This document shows positions 18,115-25,081 of a DNA stretch of 64,000 nucleotides, piece after piece. Numbering within the stretch: position 1 is the first letter of the stretch; each line of letters opens with the position of its first letter. This DNA comes from Mesorhizobium sp. DCY119 (GTDB lineage: Bacteria; Pseudomonadota; Alphaproteobacteria; Rhizobiales; Rhizobiaceae). Position numbers and translations under genes: made by a program. The notes beneath the pieces were generated by a model. That model was not told the origin of the DNA, made no database searches, and saw only the letters and a list, made by a program, of their open reading frames with translations. Where the stretch lies: assembly GCF_003590645.1 (NCBI RefSeq), contig NZ_CP031834.1:1426501-1490500 (forward strand), read 5' to 3'.

Positions 18115-19182
18115 ATGTCCGAAACATTTCTCAGCATCCAGGGTGTCCGCAAGGCTTTCGGCCAGACCACGGTGGTGACCGATTTCAACCTCGACGTGGA
18201 TCGCGGCGAATTCATTTCCTTCCTCGGCCCCTCCGGCTGCGGCAAGACGACGATGCTGCGCATGGTGGCGGGCTTCGAGGAGCCGAGCGCCGGCCGCATC
18301 ATGATCGGCGGCAAGGATGTCACCAACCTCAAGCCCAACCAGCGCAACATCGGCATGGTGTTCCAGGCCTATGCGCTGTTCCCCAACCTGACCGTGGCGC
18401 AGAATGTCGCCTTCGGGCTCAAGGTCGCCGGCATGCCCAAGGCCGAAGCCGACGCGCGCGTCGCCGAAATGCTTGCCATCATCAAGCTGCCGGATTTCGG
18501 CGAACGCTATCCCTACCAGCTCTCCGGCGGCCAGCAGCAGCGCGTCGCACTCGCCCGCGCACTGGCGCCCAAGCCCAAGCTCCTGCTGCTCGACGAGCCG
18601 CTGTCGGCGCTGGACGCCAAGGTGCGCGTGTCGCTGCGCGAGGAAATCCGTTCCATCCAGAAGAAGCTCGGCATCACCACCATCTTCGTCACGCACGACC
18701 AGGAAGAGGCGCTGTCGATGTCGGACCGCATCGTCGTCATGTATGACGGCCGCGCCGAACAGGTCGGCACGCCCTTCGAGATCTACAATCGCCCGTCGAC
18801 GAAGTTCGTCGCCAATTTCGTCGGCACGCTGAACGTGCTGGACGGCGTCGTGTCCAATCCGGCGACGGCGACGGTGCGCGTCAACGATCGCGAAATCACG
18901 CTGAAGAAGGGCGCGCTGAACGGCGCCAAGGCCGGCGACACGCTGTCGCTCGCGCTGCGCCCCGAAGCCATCGTGCTGGGGAAACAGGCCGGCCGGGATT
19001 CCAGCCTCGGCGGCAAGATTTCCGATGTCAGCTTCTTGGGCTCGGTCATCCGCGTGCGGGTCGGCGTCGGCAAGAACGCCGTGTCGCTCGACACCTTCAA
19101 CAGCCCGACGAGCCCGCCGCCAGTCGTCGGCGAAGAGACCGAAATCAGCTTCTCCGCCGGGGATGTTCTGGTGCTGCATTAG
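18115..19182 (+). CDS. ABC transporter ATP-binding protein (PotA-like, with TOBE domain)
   Basis: 355 residues. The nucleotide-binding domain contains Walker A GPSGCGKTTMLR (about 39-50), Q-loop VFQAYALFPNLTV, signature LSGGQQQRVALARAL, Walker B LLLLDEPLSALD and H-loop FVTHDQEEAL. A C-terminal TOBE regulatory domain follows (from about residue 240). It powers the importer formed with the two permeases. The transport genes end here, and a long non-coding stretch follows. Confidence 0.95.
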   Translation: MSETFLSIQGVRKAFGQTTVVTDFNLDVDRGEFISFLGPSGCGKTTMLRMVAGFEEPSAGRIMIGGKDVTNLKPNQRNIGMVFQAYALFPNLTVAQNVAFGLKVAGMPKAEADARVAEMLAIIKLPDFGERYPYQLSGGQQQRVALARALAPKPKLLLLDEPLSALDAKVRVSLREEIRSIQKKLGITTIFVTHDQEEALSMSDRIVVMYDGRAEQVGTPFEIYNRPSTKFVANFVGTLNVLDGVVSNPATATVRVNDREITLKKGALNGAKAGDTLSLALRPEAIVLGKQAGRDSSLGGKISDVSFLGSVIRVRVGVGKNAVSLDTFNSPTSPPPVVGEETEISFSAGDVLVLH

Positions 19183-19253
19183 GGCAGGGCGCGGGTGGTG
19201 ACGTGACTGCCATGTGCCGGTGCTGAAGGTCGGCGTAGGCAGAACATGCCGTT

Positions 19254-19302
19254 CGTCATCCCGGAAACCGCAGCGAAGCGGAGGTTATCCGGGACCCATT
19301 GG
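19254..19302. repeat. half copy of the GTCATCCCGG palindromic family
   Basis: GTCATCCCGGAAACC...GGTTATCCGGGACCCATT forms a hairpin and shares its ends with the element at 13622-13748. The opposite arm is missing here. It lies just after the ABC transporter genes. Confidence 0.7.
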
Positions 19303-19371
19303 TCAGCGCATCGTCAGGCGCGGCCCCGTCCTGATATTGACGCGCATTCTGTACCGTCGAAACGCTTCTCC

Positions 19372-19651
19372 GTTCCGGCATGGATTCCCGACACTCTCCG
19401 CTCGTTCCTCGCTCACGAGGTCGAGAATGACGAGTGTGTTGTTTGCCCAGCGGCAAGCCGCTGACGTCGGAGATGCGCGGAGCTTGTTGGTTGCCTCGCC
19501 CGCAAATGGTCCGAGATCGGCAGCGATTCTTAGCTGCCGTGTTGGCAAATCACCAAGGGCGAAGATTAGCGACAAGCCCCAAATGCAATTCGTCATTCTC
19601 GACCTCGTGAGCGAGGAACGAGCGGAGAGTGTCGGGAATCCATGCCGGAAC
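19372..19651. repeat. perfect 62-bp inverted repeat with 156-bp spacer
   Basis: Left arm 19372-19433 and right arm 19590-19651 are exact reverse complements over 62 nt (left arm begins GTTCCGGCATGGATTCCCGA). The spacer 19434-19589 has no convincing open frame. Perfect arms imply recent duplication or gene conversion. Ends rich in GTCATTCTCGACCTCG resemble other dispersed rhizobial palindromes. There is no transposase in or near it. It could be a miniature non-autonomous element. Confidence 0.9.
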
Positions 19652-19683
19652 ATCAATGAAGTTCACTGCGGTGCAGAACTGCC

Positions 19684-20160
19684 GTAGCTGAAACCAGCGG
19701 AAACTGTGGGGAAAGATTTTCACCCGATTTCCCGCCAACCCATTGTTTCCACTCACCCCACACATTTTTTCACCCCCAATCTTTCCCCACCCCAAAACAT
19801 CTCCCGCATAATCCCCCCATCGCTCTTGCGGGACCGGGTTCTGGAACCGGGATCGGGGAGAGCGGCGGTGACCTCCCGCCCTGGTGTGGTAGCCAGGAAC
19901 CCGAGGGCCCGACACAGGCCGGCGTCCTGCGGCCGCATGCCCTGGCTGGAAGCTGCAGGCGACAAGCTTGCGGCGGAAGGATCAAGGGTAGATCGCGCAG
20001 GATGCGGAGAACCCGCGGCGTCTTGTCCATGGAATGTACATGGAGCGGGCGTTGTGACCGGCCAACTTCGGGACAGACACCGAGCGGGGCGCGGAAGTCG
20101 CGCCACGTACTAAACATAGGAAGGCACGGCCAAGCGCCCCGCTTCCCGATCTTTGACAAT
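19684..20160. other. non-coding GC-rich region with several strong hairpins (possible RNA gene)
   Basis: No protein gene fits here. On the + strand a pyrimidine-rich leader (19740-19820, repeated TTTCCCCAC/TTTCACCC words) precedes many stable hairpins: CCGGGTTC/GGAACCGG near 19834-19851, CCTGG/CCAGG near 19880-19896, CCTGCGGC/GCTGCAGG near 19926-19958, TCCATG/CATGGA near 20025-20043, GGCGCG/CGCGCC near 20088-20104, and a long-range 10-bp pairing AGCGGGGCGC with GCGCCCCGCT (near 20083-20092 and 20143-20152). GTGGGGAAAGATT near 19707 recurs inverted near 19783. I could not match it to RNase P, tmRNA, SRP or 6S RNA from memory. A structured ncRNA is possible but unproven. Confidence 0.4.
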
Positions 20161-20210
20161 GGCCAGACGGTGAAAACCGGGCGTGGCTATGATGAAAACG
20201 CGCCAGCGTT

Positions 20211-20418
20211 TTCTCCCCCCTCGAGGGGGAGATAGCGCGAAGCGCCAGAGGGGGTCGCTGCGGCAGCGCTCTACCGCAAAAAGAACGTCGAGCACTGCCG
20301 CAACGACCCCGCCCGGCCCTACGCTTACGCTTCGGGCGTTCGTCGCTTCAATCGACAAATCGTTGTCGATTGATCGCCTTCGGCGACCGCTTCTCACCCC
20401 CTCAAGGGGGAGAGGTGA
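20211..20418. repeat. composite palindromic repeat (CCCCCTCGAGGGGG type)
   Basis: The hairpin TCTCCCCCCTCGAGGGGGAGA at the left (from about 20211) and CACCCCCTCAAGGGGGAGAG at the right (about 20395-20415) flank about 150 nt of unique DNA. The hairpins resemble the short modules in the elements at 126-222 and 63720-63912. No gene is seen inside. Confidence 0.7.
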
Positions 20419-20533
20419 TCGCGACATGGCGCCAAAGCAACCAACATCAGATCGTCGAAGCCCGATCCTCCGACAATACCCATAGGGTATCCATACGGCG
20501 GCGAACGCTTAATCAGCCAAGTTTTTGAAAGGA

Positions 20534-20608
20534 TGGTGGGCGTGACAGGGATTGAACCTGTGACCCCTGCAATGTCAATGCAGTGCTCTCCCGCTGAGCT
20601 ACACGCCC
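20534..20608 (-). tRNA. tRNA-Val (anticodon GAC)
   Basis: On the minus strand the sequence starts GGGCGTGTAGCTCAGCGGGA and folds as a standard cloverleaf: 7-bp acceptor stem GGGCGTG/CACGCCC, D stem GCTC/GAGC, anticodon stem CTGCA/TGCAG with loop TTGACAT (anticodon GAC), variable GGGTC, and T arm ACAGG-TTCAATC-CCTGT. The 3' CCA is encoded (20534-20536). It reads valine codons GUC/GUU. It is a single gene, not in a tRNA cluster. Confidence 0.97.
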
Positions 20609-20712
20609 ATCCGACGCCGCGCATACACCACACAATTGACAGGCGCGTCAATAGTGGGAATTGGGAAAGATCAGCCTTTTACAGTTATCTTTCCCGGTGG
20701 CCAAAAAGCCGC

Positions 20713-21075
20713 TCAGGCGGCGTGCAGCATTTTCTCGACCTCGTTGACGAGATCGCGCAGATGGAACGGCTTGGAAAGCACCTTGGCGTCCTTGGGCGCC
20801 TTGGAATCGGGGTTCAGCGCAACGGCGGCAAAGCCGGTGATGAACATGACCTTCAGGTCCGGGTCGATCTCGGTGGCGCGGCGGGCGAGTTCGATGCCGT
20901 CCATTTCCGGCATGACGATGTCGGTCAGGAGGAGCGAAAAGGGCTCTTCGCGCAGCCGCTCATAGGCGCTGGCGCCATTGTCGAAATCGCTGACGTCATA
21001 ACCGGCGCGCTCCAGCGCCTTAACCAGAAATCGACGCATATCGTCGTCGTCTTCCGCCAGAAGAATGCGTGCCAT
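20713..21075 (-). CDS. cpdR: CpdR-type single-domain response regulator
   Basis: 120 residues, a lone receiver domain with no output domain. The acidic pocket is E8-D9-D10, the phospho-acceptor is D52 (LLLTDIVMPEMDG), the switch Thr is in VMFITGF, and the invariant Lys is in VLSKPFHLRDL. The sequence ARILLAEDDDDMRRFLVKAL matches CpdR of Caulobacter and rhizobia. Unphosphorylated CpdR recruits ClpXP to degrade CtrA and other cell-cycle proteins at the pole, and is controlled by the CckA-ChpT phosphorelay. A TTAACCAT word sits 48 bp upstream (see findings). It is monocistronic by position, next to tRNA-Val. Confidence 0.92.
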   Translation of the reverse strand: MARILLAEDDDDMRRFLVKALERAGYDVSDFDNGASAYERLREEPFSLLLTDIVMPEMDGIELARRATEIDPDLKVMFITGFAAVALNPDSKAPKDAKVLSKPFHLRDLVNEVEKMLHAA

Positions 21076-21287
21076 CGTGTCCCGTCCGAATCACTTCAGG
21101 AAACCGCAATAATGCGGCTCCGTTAACCATTCTGTATATGAAGCTTGGAGGGTAAACATCAAGTGAATGTCGATATCCATCGCCATATGCTGACATACCG
21201 TCAACCAGCGAGGCGCTGGACAGAATGCCTGGCAGATGGCACGTTCATGATCATGATGCAGTGGGTTTTGCGGGTTGGACAGAGTTC

Positions 21288-22178
21288 ATGACAGCGGCCG
21301 ATGATTTCTCGGTGGTCGCACCGTTCGAGGTTCGCACCAGCGCCGAGCAGCGGGTTCCGTTCGTCTTCAACTCTCCCCACAGCGGCCGTCACTATCCCGA
21401 GCGTTTCCTGGCCATGACGCGGCTCGACGGCAATGCCATCCGCCGCTCCGAAGATTGCTATGTCGACGAGTTGTTTGGCGGGGCGGTAGCTCTTGGCGCG
21501 CCGCTGCTGGCAGCCAATTTTCCGCGCGCCTATCTCGACGTGAACCGCGAGCCCTGGGAACTCGACCCGCGCATGTTCGTCGAGCCGGTGCCGTCGTTTG
21601 CCAACATTCGCTCGGCGCGTGTCGCCGGCGGTCTCGGCACCGTGCCGAAGCTGGTGGGCGAGGGGCTCGACATTTATCCCAGCCGCCTGCCGCTCGCCGA
21701 GGCGCTCGCGCGCATCGAGGCGGTGTACAAGCCTTATCACGCGATGCTGAAGCGGCTGGTGACCGGCACCCATGCGCGCTTCGGTTTTGGCGTTCTGATC
21801 GACTGCCATTCGATGCCGGCCAGCATCCGCATCGGTGAAAACGGCATGCGTCCGGATTTCATCATCGGCGACCGGTTCGGCGTCTCGGCTTCGCGTGCGC
21901 TGACTGAAAATGCCATCGGGCTGCTGATCGCCATGGGCTATACGGTCGCCCACAACAAGCCCTATGCCGGCGGCTTTATTACCGAACATTACGGTCGCCC
22001 GGCGCGCAATCTTCACGCCCTGCAGATCGAGATCAACCGCGGCCTCTATATGAATGAAAGGACGTTCCAGAAGTCTTCGGGCTTCGATGCGCTGGCCGAC
22101 GACCTGACGCGGTTCTGCGCCGACCTGATGGCCATCCCGGACAGCGATATCGGCGATCTGCCGCTTGCCGCCGAATAA
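21288..22178 (+). CDS. N-formylglutamate amidohydrolase family protein (second, diverged paralogue)
   Basis: 296 residues from ATG 21288 (MTAADDFSVVAPFEVRTSAE). An upstream in-frame ATG at 21225 is possible but lies outside the conserved region. FGase motifs are present: VFNSPHSGRHYP, YLDVNREPWELDPRMF, FGVLIDCHSMPAS and LQIEINRGLYMNE. It differs clearly from the gene at 8058-8891 and resembles stand-alone rhizobial FGase proteins of unknown substrate. No hut genes are nearby. A candidate sRNA gene on the opposite strand begins just after its stop codon. Confidence 0.87.
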   Translation: MTAADDFSVVAPFEVRTSAEQRVPFVFNSPHSGRHYPERFLAMTRLDGNAIRRSEDCYVDELFGGAVALGAPLLAANFPRAYLDVNREPWELDPRMFVEPVPSFANIRSARVAGGLGTVPKLVGEGLDIYPSRLPLAEALARIEAVYKPYHAMLKRLVTGTHARFGFGVLIDCHSMPASIRIGENGMRPDFIIGDRFGVSASRALTENAIGLLIAMGYTVAHNKPYAGGFITEHYGRPARNLHALQIEINRGLYMNERTFQKSSGFDALADDLTRFCADLMAIPDSDIGDLPLAAE

Positions 22179-22203
22179 TTTCGAACGCCTGCGGCGGCCT
22201 CTC

Positions 22204-22287
22204 AAAAAAAACCGCGCTGTTCGCACAACGCGGTCGAAGTCTAGGGAGGAAACGCCCAAGGAGGGCATAGACAGGCGAACCCGTCTG
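22204..22287 (-). ncRNA. candidate trans-acting small RNA with anti-Shine-Dalgarno motif
   Basis: Read on the minus strand, a promoter (next entry) is followed by about 84 nt with three hairpins. The first is AGACGGG-TTCG-CCTGTCT, a UUCG tetraloop. The second is GCCC-TCCTT-GGGC with a pyrimidine loop. Then comes single-stranded TTTCCTCCCTAGACTTC, and last the intrinsic terminator CCGCGTTGT-GCGA-ACAGCGCGG followed by eight T. The unpaired CCUCC-type segments could pair with ribosome-binding sites, as in rhizobial alpha-r14/'cuckoo' RNAs and AbcR RNAs. Length and layout fit that group, although I assign the family from memory only. Its start lies 20-60 nt from divergent gene starts, so it is an independent unit. 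Confidence 0.72.
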
Positions 22288-22293
22288 TGAACA

Positions 22294-22322
22294 AAGTTAT
22301 TGTGCGCTGCACAAATGTCAAG
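22294..22322 (-). promoter_or_regulatory. promoter of the candidate small RNA
   Basis: On the minus strand CTTGACA (22316-22322) is followed by a 16-nt spacer and TAACTT (22294-22299). The -35 is a perfect rhizobial sigma-70 match (CTTGAC). Transcription would start near 22287, exactly where the structured sRNA begins. Confidence 0.65.
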
Positions 22323-22410
22323 CGACTTTATGCTTTTTTAATTCAGAGTGATGTGGCAATTCCCCGTTCGGAAACAGCTGTGCCATTCACGCAACATCGG
22401 AGAGATACGA

Positions 22411-23184
22411 TTGCCCGTCACCGTTCAGTTCATGCGGCGTATCGCGGAAGCCGCAGCGGCCGAGACATTGCCGCGCTTCCGCCAGCAAGGTGCTGTTTCC
22501 AATAAGCTTTCCGGCGGGTTCGATCCGGTGACCGAGGCCGATCGCGAGGCCGAGCGCGCCATTCGCGCGCTGATCAACGCCGAATTTCCGGACCACGGCA
22601 TTCTCGGCGAGGAACACGGCATCGAGAACGCTTCGAGCAGTCACGTCTGGGTGATTGATCCTATCGACGGCACACGGGCCTATATTTCCGGCCTTCCGGT
22701 GTGGGGGACTCTGGTCGGACTGACCGTCGACGGCGACTCGGTTGCCGGCTTGATGTCCCAGCCTTTCACCGGCGAATTGTACTACGCCAACGCGTCGGGC
22801 TCGCATTACGAAGGTCCGGGAGGTTCGCGAAAACTCTCGACCCGCAAGACGACGTCACTGGCCGACGCAACGCTGTTCACCACCACGCCGGCGCTGTTCA
22901 AGGGTGAAAAACGCAAGCTCTACGACCGGCTGGAAAGCCAGGTTCGGCTCGCCCGCTACGGCACCGACTGCTACGCCTTTGCCATGGTGGCCTCCGGCAA
23001 TGCTGATATCGTCGCCGATCCCGGCCTGCAGCCTTATGACATCGTCGCGCTGATCCCGATCATCGAGAAGGCGGGCGGCGTGGTCACCACCTTCAGCGGG
23101 GGACCGGCGGAAAAGGGCGGCGACATACTGGCGTCGGCCACGCCGGAGCTTCATGCGGCGGCGATGGAAATTCTTAACGGCTGA
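22411..23184 (+). CDS. hisN: inositol-monophosphatase-family phosphatase, probable histidinol-phosphatase
   Basis: 257 residues from TTG 22411, chosen because CGGAGAG lies 8 nt upstream and the family N-terminus (QFMRRIAEAAAAETLPRFRQ) follows. The frame extends to ATG 22348, but without conserved sequence. Metal-binding motifs are FDPVTEADREAER, GILGEEHG, the IMPase signature VIDPIDGTRAYISG, and GLQPYDIVALIPII. The SGLPVWGTL stretch is typical of the HisN-type histidinol-phosphatases of actinobacteria and rhizobia, which perform the penultimate step of histidine synthesis. A generic IMPase or CysQ-like role is the alternative. Confidence 0.82.
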   Translation: MPVTVQFMRRIAEAAAAETLPRFRQQGAVSNKLSGGFDPVTEADREAERAIRALINAEFPDHGILGEEHGIENASSSHVWVIDPIDGTRAYISGLPVWGTLVGLTVDGDSVAGLMSQPFTGELYYANASGSHYEGPGGSRKLSTRKTTSLADATLFTTTPALFKGEKRKLYDRLESQVRLARYGTDCYAFAMVASGNADIVADPGLQPYDIVALIPIIEKAGGVVTTFSGGPAEKGGDILASATPELHAAAMEILNG

Positions 23185-23190
23185 TCGGCG

Positions 23191-24147
23191 CTAAACCACC
23201 GGCGCGTCGCTGCCGGGAATGAAGGCGTCGAAGGCGGCGAGGAACTGTTCGCGGTAGATATCGGCTTCCTGAAGAATTTCGTGGCGGGCACCGTCGATGG
23301 TCAGCAGCGAGCCGACGCGCAGGCGTCTGGAATAGTCCTCGATCGCGCGGTTCGAGACGACTTCGTCAGCGCCGGCGACGATGAAGAGCGTCGGGATCTG
23401 GACCTTTGCCATGAATTCCGGGCTCTGCACGATCGCACTGGCTTTGGCCGCTGCGCGAATCCAGGCGACGGTGGGGCCGCCGAGGCCCAGATGTGGATAG
23501 GTCTCGTAGAGCAGGCAATTGCGCCGGTAGCGGGCAGGATCGGTCGTAAGCTTGTTTGTGGCGAAGGGCTCGACCTGGCCCTGACGTCCGCCCGAGACAT
23601 ACAATTTGCCGAGGCCGCTGTAATAAAGCGCGTTGCCCATGCGCCTGATCGCGGGCATCGACAGCGGTGACTTGTGCAAGGCGAAAAACGGAGCGATCAG
23701 CACCATTCGCCGGACGCGGTTGACCATCGCCGGCGTGCCCAGAAGCGCGATCAGCGCCCCCATCGAATGGGCAAGGATGTAGTAGGGGCCGCGGCAATCG
23801 GGCAGTACGATCTCGGCAAAGAACTGCTCGAGATCGCGGGTGTAGTCGAGGAAGCCGCGGACATGGCCGCGGCCTGCATCGCGAATCAGCCGATCGGAAG
23901 CACCCTGGCCGCGCCAGTCCAGGCTCGCCGACCCCAGGCCGCGTGCCGCAAGATCGCGGGCCGTTTCGAAGTATTTCTCGATGCACTCGTTGCGGCCGGG
24001 CAGGATTATGACCGTGCCCTTGAGCGGACGCGACGTTGCCGGGAAAAGCGCATAGCGCAGCTTTTTCTGGTCGAAGGCGGTGATGTAGCCGGAGGTCGCC
24101 CTTTCAGGCTTCGGGTTTCCGGGGATGTCGTAGAAATAGTCCGTCAT
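23191..24147 (-). CDS. alpha/beta hydrolase, lysophospholipase L2-like (PldB/monoacylglycerol lipase family)
   Basis: 318 residues from ATG 24147 (MTDYFYDIPGNPKPERATSG). The longer frame begins at a TTG at 24216. The nucleophile elbow is LAHSMGALIAL, the oxyanion region is VIILPGRNECIEKYFETARD, the Asp of the triad is in VAGADEVVS, and the His is in DGARHEIL. The Hydrolase_4 pattern with SLDWRGQGASDR marks it as a lysophospholipase/monoacylglycerol lipase relative, perhaps in membrane lipid turnover. It is convergent with the hisN-like gene (6-nt gap). No signal peptide is seen. Confidence 0.85.
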   Translation of the reverse strand: MTDYFYDIPGNPKPERATSGYITAFDQKKLRYALFPATSRPLKGTVIILPGRNECIEKYFETARDLAARGLGSASLDWRGQGASDRLIRDAGRGHVRGFLDYTRDLEQFFAEIVLPDCRGPYYILAHSMGALIALLGTPAMVNRVRRMVLIAPFFALHKSPLSMPAIRRMGNALYYSGLGKLYVSGGRQGQVEPFATNKLTTDPARYRRNCLLYETYPHLGLGGPTVAWIRAAAKASAIVQSPEFMAKVQIPTLFIVAGADEVVSNRAIEDYSRRLRVGSLLTIDGARHEILQEADIYREQFLAAFDAFIPGSDAPVV

Positions 24148-24249
24148 CTTCGGCTTGTTCTCATTCGCGCCGAAGGCCGGCCCTGAACCTGATAAAAGCG
24201 TAGCGATGAAATGCAAACAAATTTAGACCGCAGGCGGTCGTAAAGAAGC

Positions 24250-24284
24250 AAGGCCGGAAGCAGCTTTCACTGACTTCCGGCCTT
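24250..24284. terminator. 11-bp hairpin between divergent genes (possible terminator)
   Basis: AAGGCCGGAAG and CTTCCGGCCTT pair perfectly across a 13-nt loop. On either strand the following T content is modest. It lies in the 440-nt gap between the divergent pldB-like gene and hsp20, where a terminator would not be needed unless a short RNA is made. The rest of 24148-24452 shows nothing I can name. Confidence 0.45.
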
Positions 24285-24452
24285 TGTCGATCCGAGTGGA
24301 AGGGACGTTACACCCGGCTCGGCCCCGTCGCGGCAGGATACGCACCGCTAACTTTCACATTGAGGCCAATCTAGCAGGGCGCTTCTGAACGCTAACCGAA
24401 GCACCGGTTCATCCTGCGTTCATCAACGCGGATTTTTCGCATTGGAAAAACC

Positions 24453-24481
24453 CTTGAAATGGCTGGAGGGGGCACCCAAAT
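24453..24481 (+). promoter_or_regulatory. RpoH (sigma-32) heat-shock promoter of hsp20
   Basis: CTTGAAA (24453-24459), a perfect sigma-32 -35 element, is followed after 13 nt by CACCCAAAT (24473-24481), close to the -10 consensus CCCCATnT. Transcription would begin near 24488, giving a 100-nt leader that ends in the ROSE thermometer. Confidence 0.72.
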
Positions 24482-24488
24482 GACTTCT

Positions 24489-24590
24489 TGCGGTCGCCAA
24501 TGAATGGGGCCGCTGATCACGCCGAAACGCCATCATGGGTAAGACAGGTCACACGCGAACAATGTTGCTCAACTGGAGAACAGAACCATG
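24489..24590 (+). promoter_or_regulatory. ROSE-type RNA thermometer in the hsp20 leader
   Basis: The 3' end of the leader forms the ROSE core: TTGCTC (24565-24570) pairs with GGAGAA (24575-24580), which contains the Shine-Dalgarno sequence, leaving the characteristic bulged G. ATG follows at 24588. ROSE elements in rhizobial small heat-shock genes mask the ribosome site at normal temperature and melt at heat shock. The upstream part of the leader can form the usual additional hairpins, which I did not fold in detail. Confidence 0.82.
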
Positions 24591-25055
24591 CGTCATGTTG
24601 ATTTTTCCCCGCTCTATCGCTCTACCGTCGGCTTCGACCGACTTTTCACGATGCTCGATTCCCTTGCCCAGCCGGAAGGCGCGCAGACCTATCCGCCCTA
24701 CAACATCGAACGGACCGGCGAGGATTCCTATCGCATCTCCATGGCGGTAGCGGGTTTTTCCGATAGCGATATCGCCATCGAAGCCCATCGCAACGTCTTG
24801 AGCATCAAGGGTGAGCGCAAGGACGAGGGCACTGGCGAAGGCTCCGAGCTGCTTTATCGCGGCATTGCCTCGCGCGCTTTCGAGCGCCGCTTCCAGCTTG
24901 CCGACCATGTCGATGTCACCGGCGCCAATCTGAAGAACGGCCTGCTGCACATCGATCTCAAGCGGACCATTCCCGAAGAGCTCAAGCCGCGCAAGATTGC
25001 GATTTCGGCTCCGTCGGACAAATCCGCCAAGCAGATCGAAGCCAAGACAAACTAA
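24588..25055 (+). CDS. small heat-shock protein, Hsp20/alpha-crystallin family
   Basis: 155 residues. The N-terminal MRHVDFSPLYRSTVGFDRLF segment is typical of the rhizobial class A sHsps (IbpA/HspA-like). The alpha-crystallin domain runs from about residue 38 (YPPYNIERTGEDSYRISMAV) to about 130. The hallmark GLLHIDLKR is near the end of that domain. It is an ATP-independent holdase that keeps unfolded proteins soluble during heat stress. It has its own RpoH promoter and ROSE thermometer, and is followed by an intrinsic terminator. Confidence 0.95.
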   Translation: MRHVDFSPLYRSTVGFDRLFTMLDSLAQPEGAQTYPPYNIERTGEDSYRISMAVAGFSDSDIAIEAHRNVLSIKGERKDEGTGEGSELLYRGIASRAFERRFQLADHVDVTGANLKNGLLHIDLKRTIPEELKPRKIAISAPSDKSAKQIEAKTN

Positions 25056-25081
25056 TTCAGTACGCTCCTCCCGAGCGAAAA

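Noticed and set aside
19700-19830. MraZ-box array of a dcw cluster
   Set aside because: G-rich words on the minus strand are reminiscent, but the spacing is irregular and no mraZ or cell-division genes follow.
19684-20160. RNase P, tmRNA, SRP or 6S RNA gene
   Set aside because: The diagnostic words (such as the RNase P GAGGAAAGTCC box, the tmRNA tag codons, the SRP GGAA-rich tip) are not found on either strand.
24148-24452. Small RNA between the lysophospholipase-like gene and hsp20
   Set aside because: There is one good hairpin (24250-24284), but no clear promoter or T-run on either strand, so I list only the hairpin.
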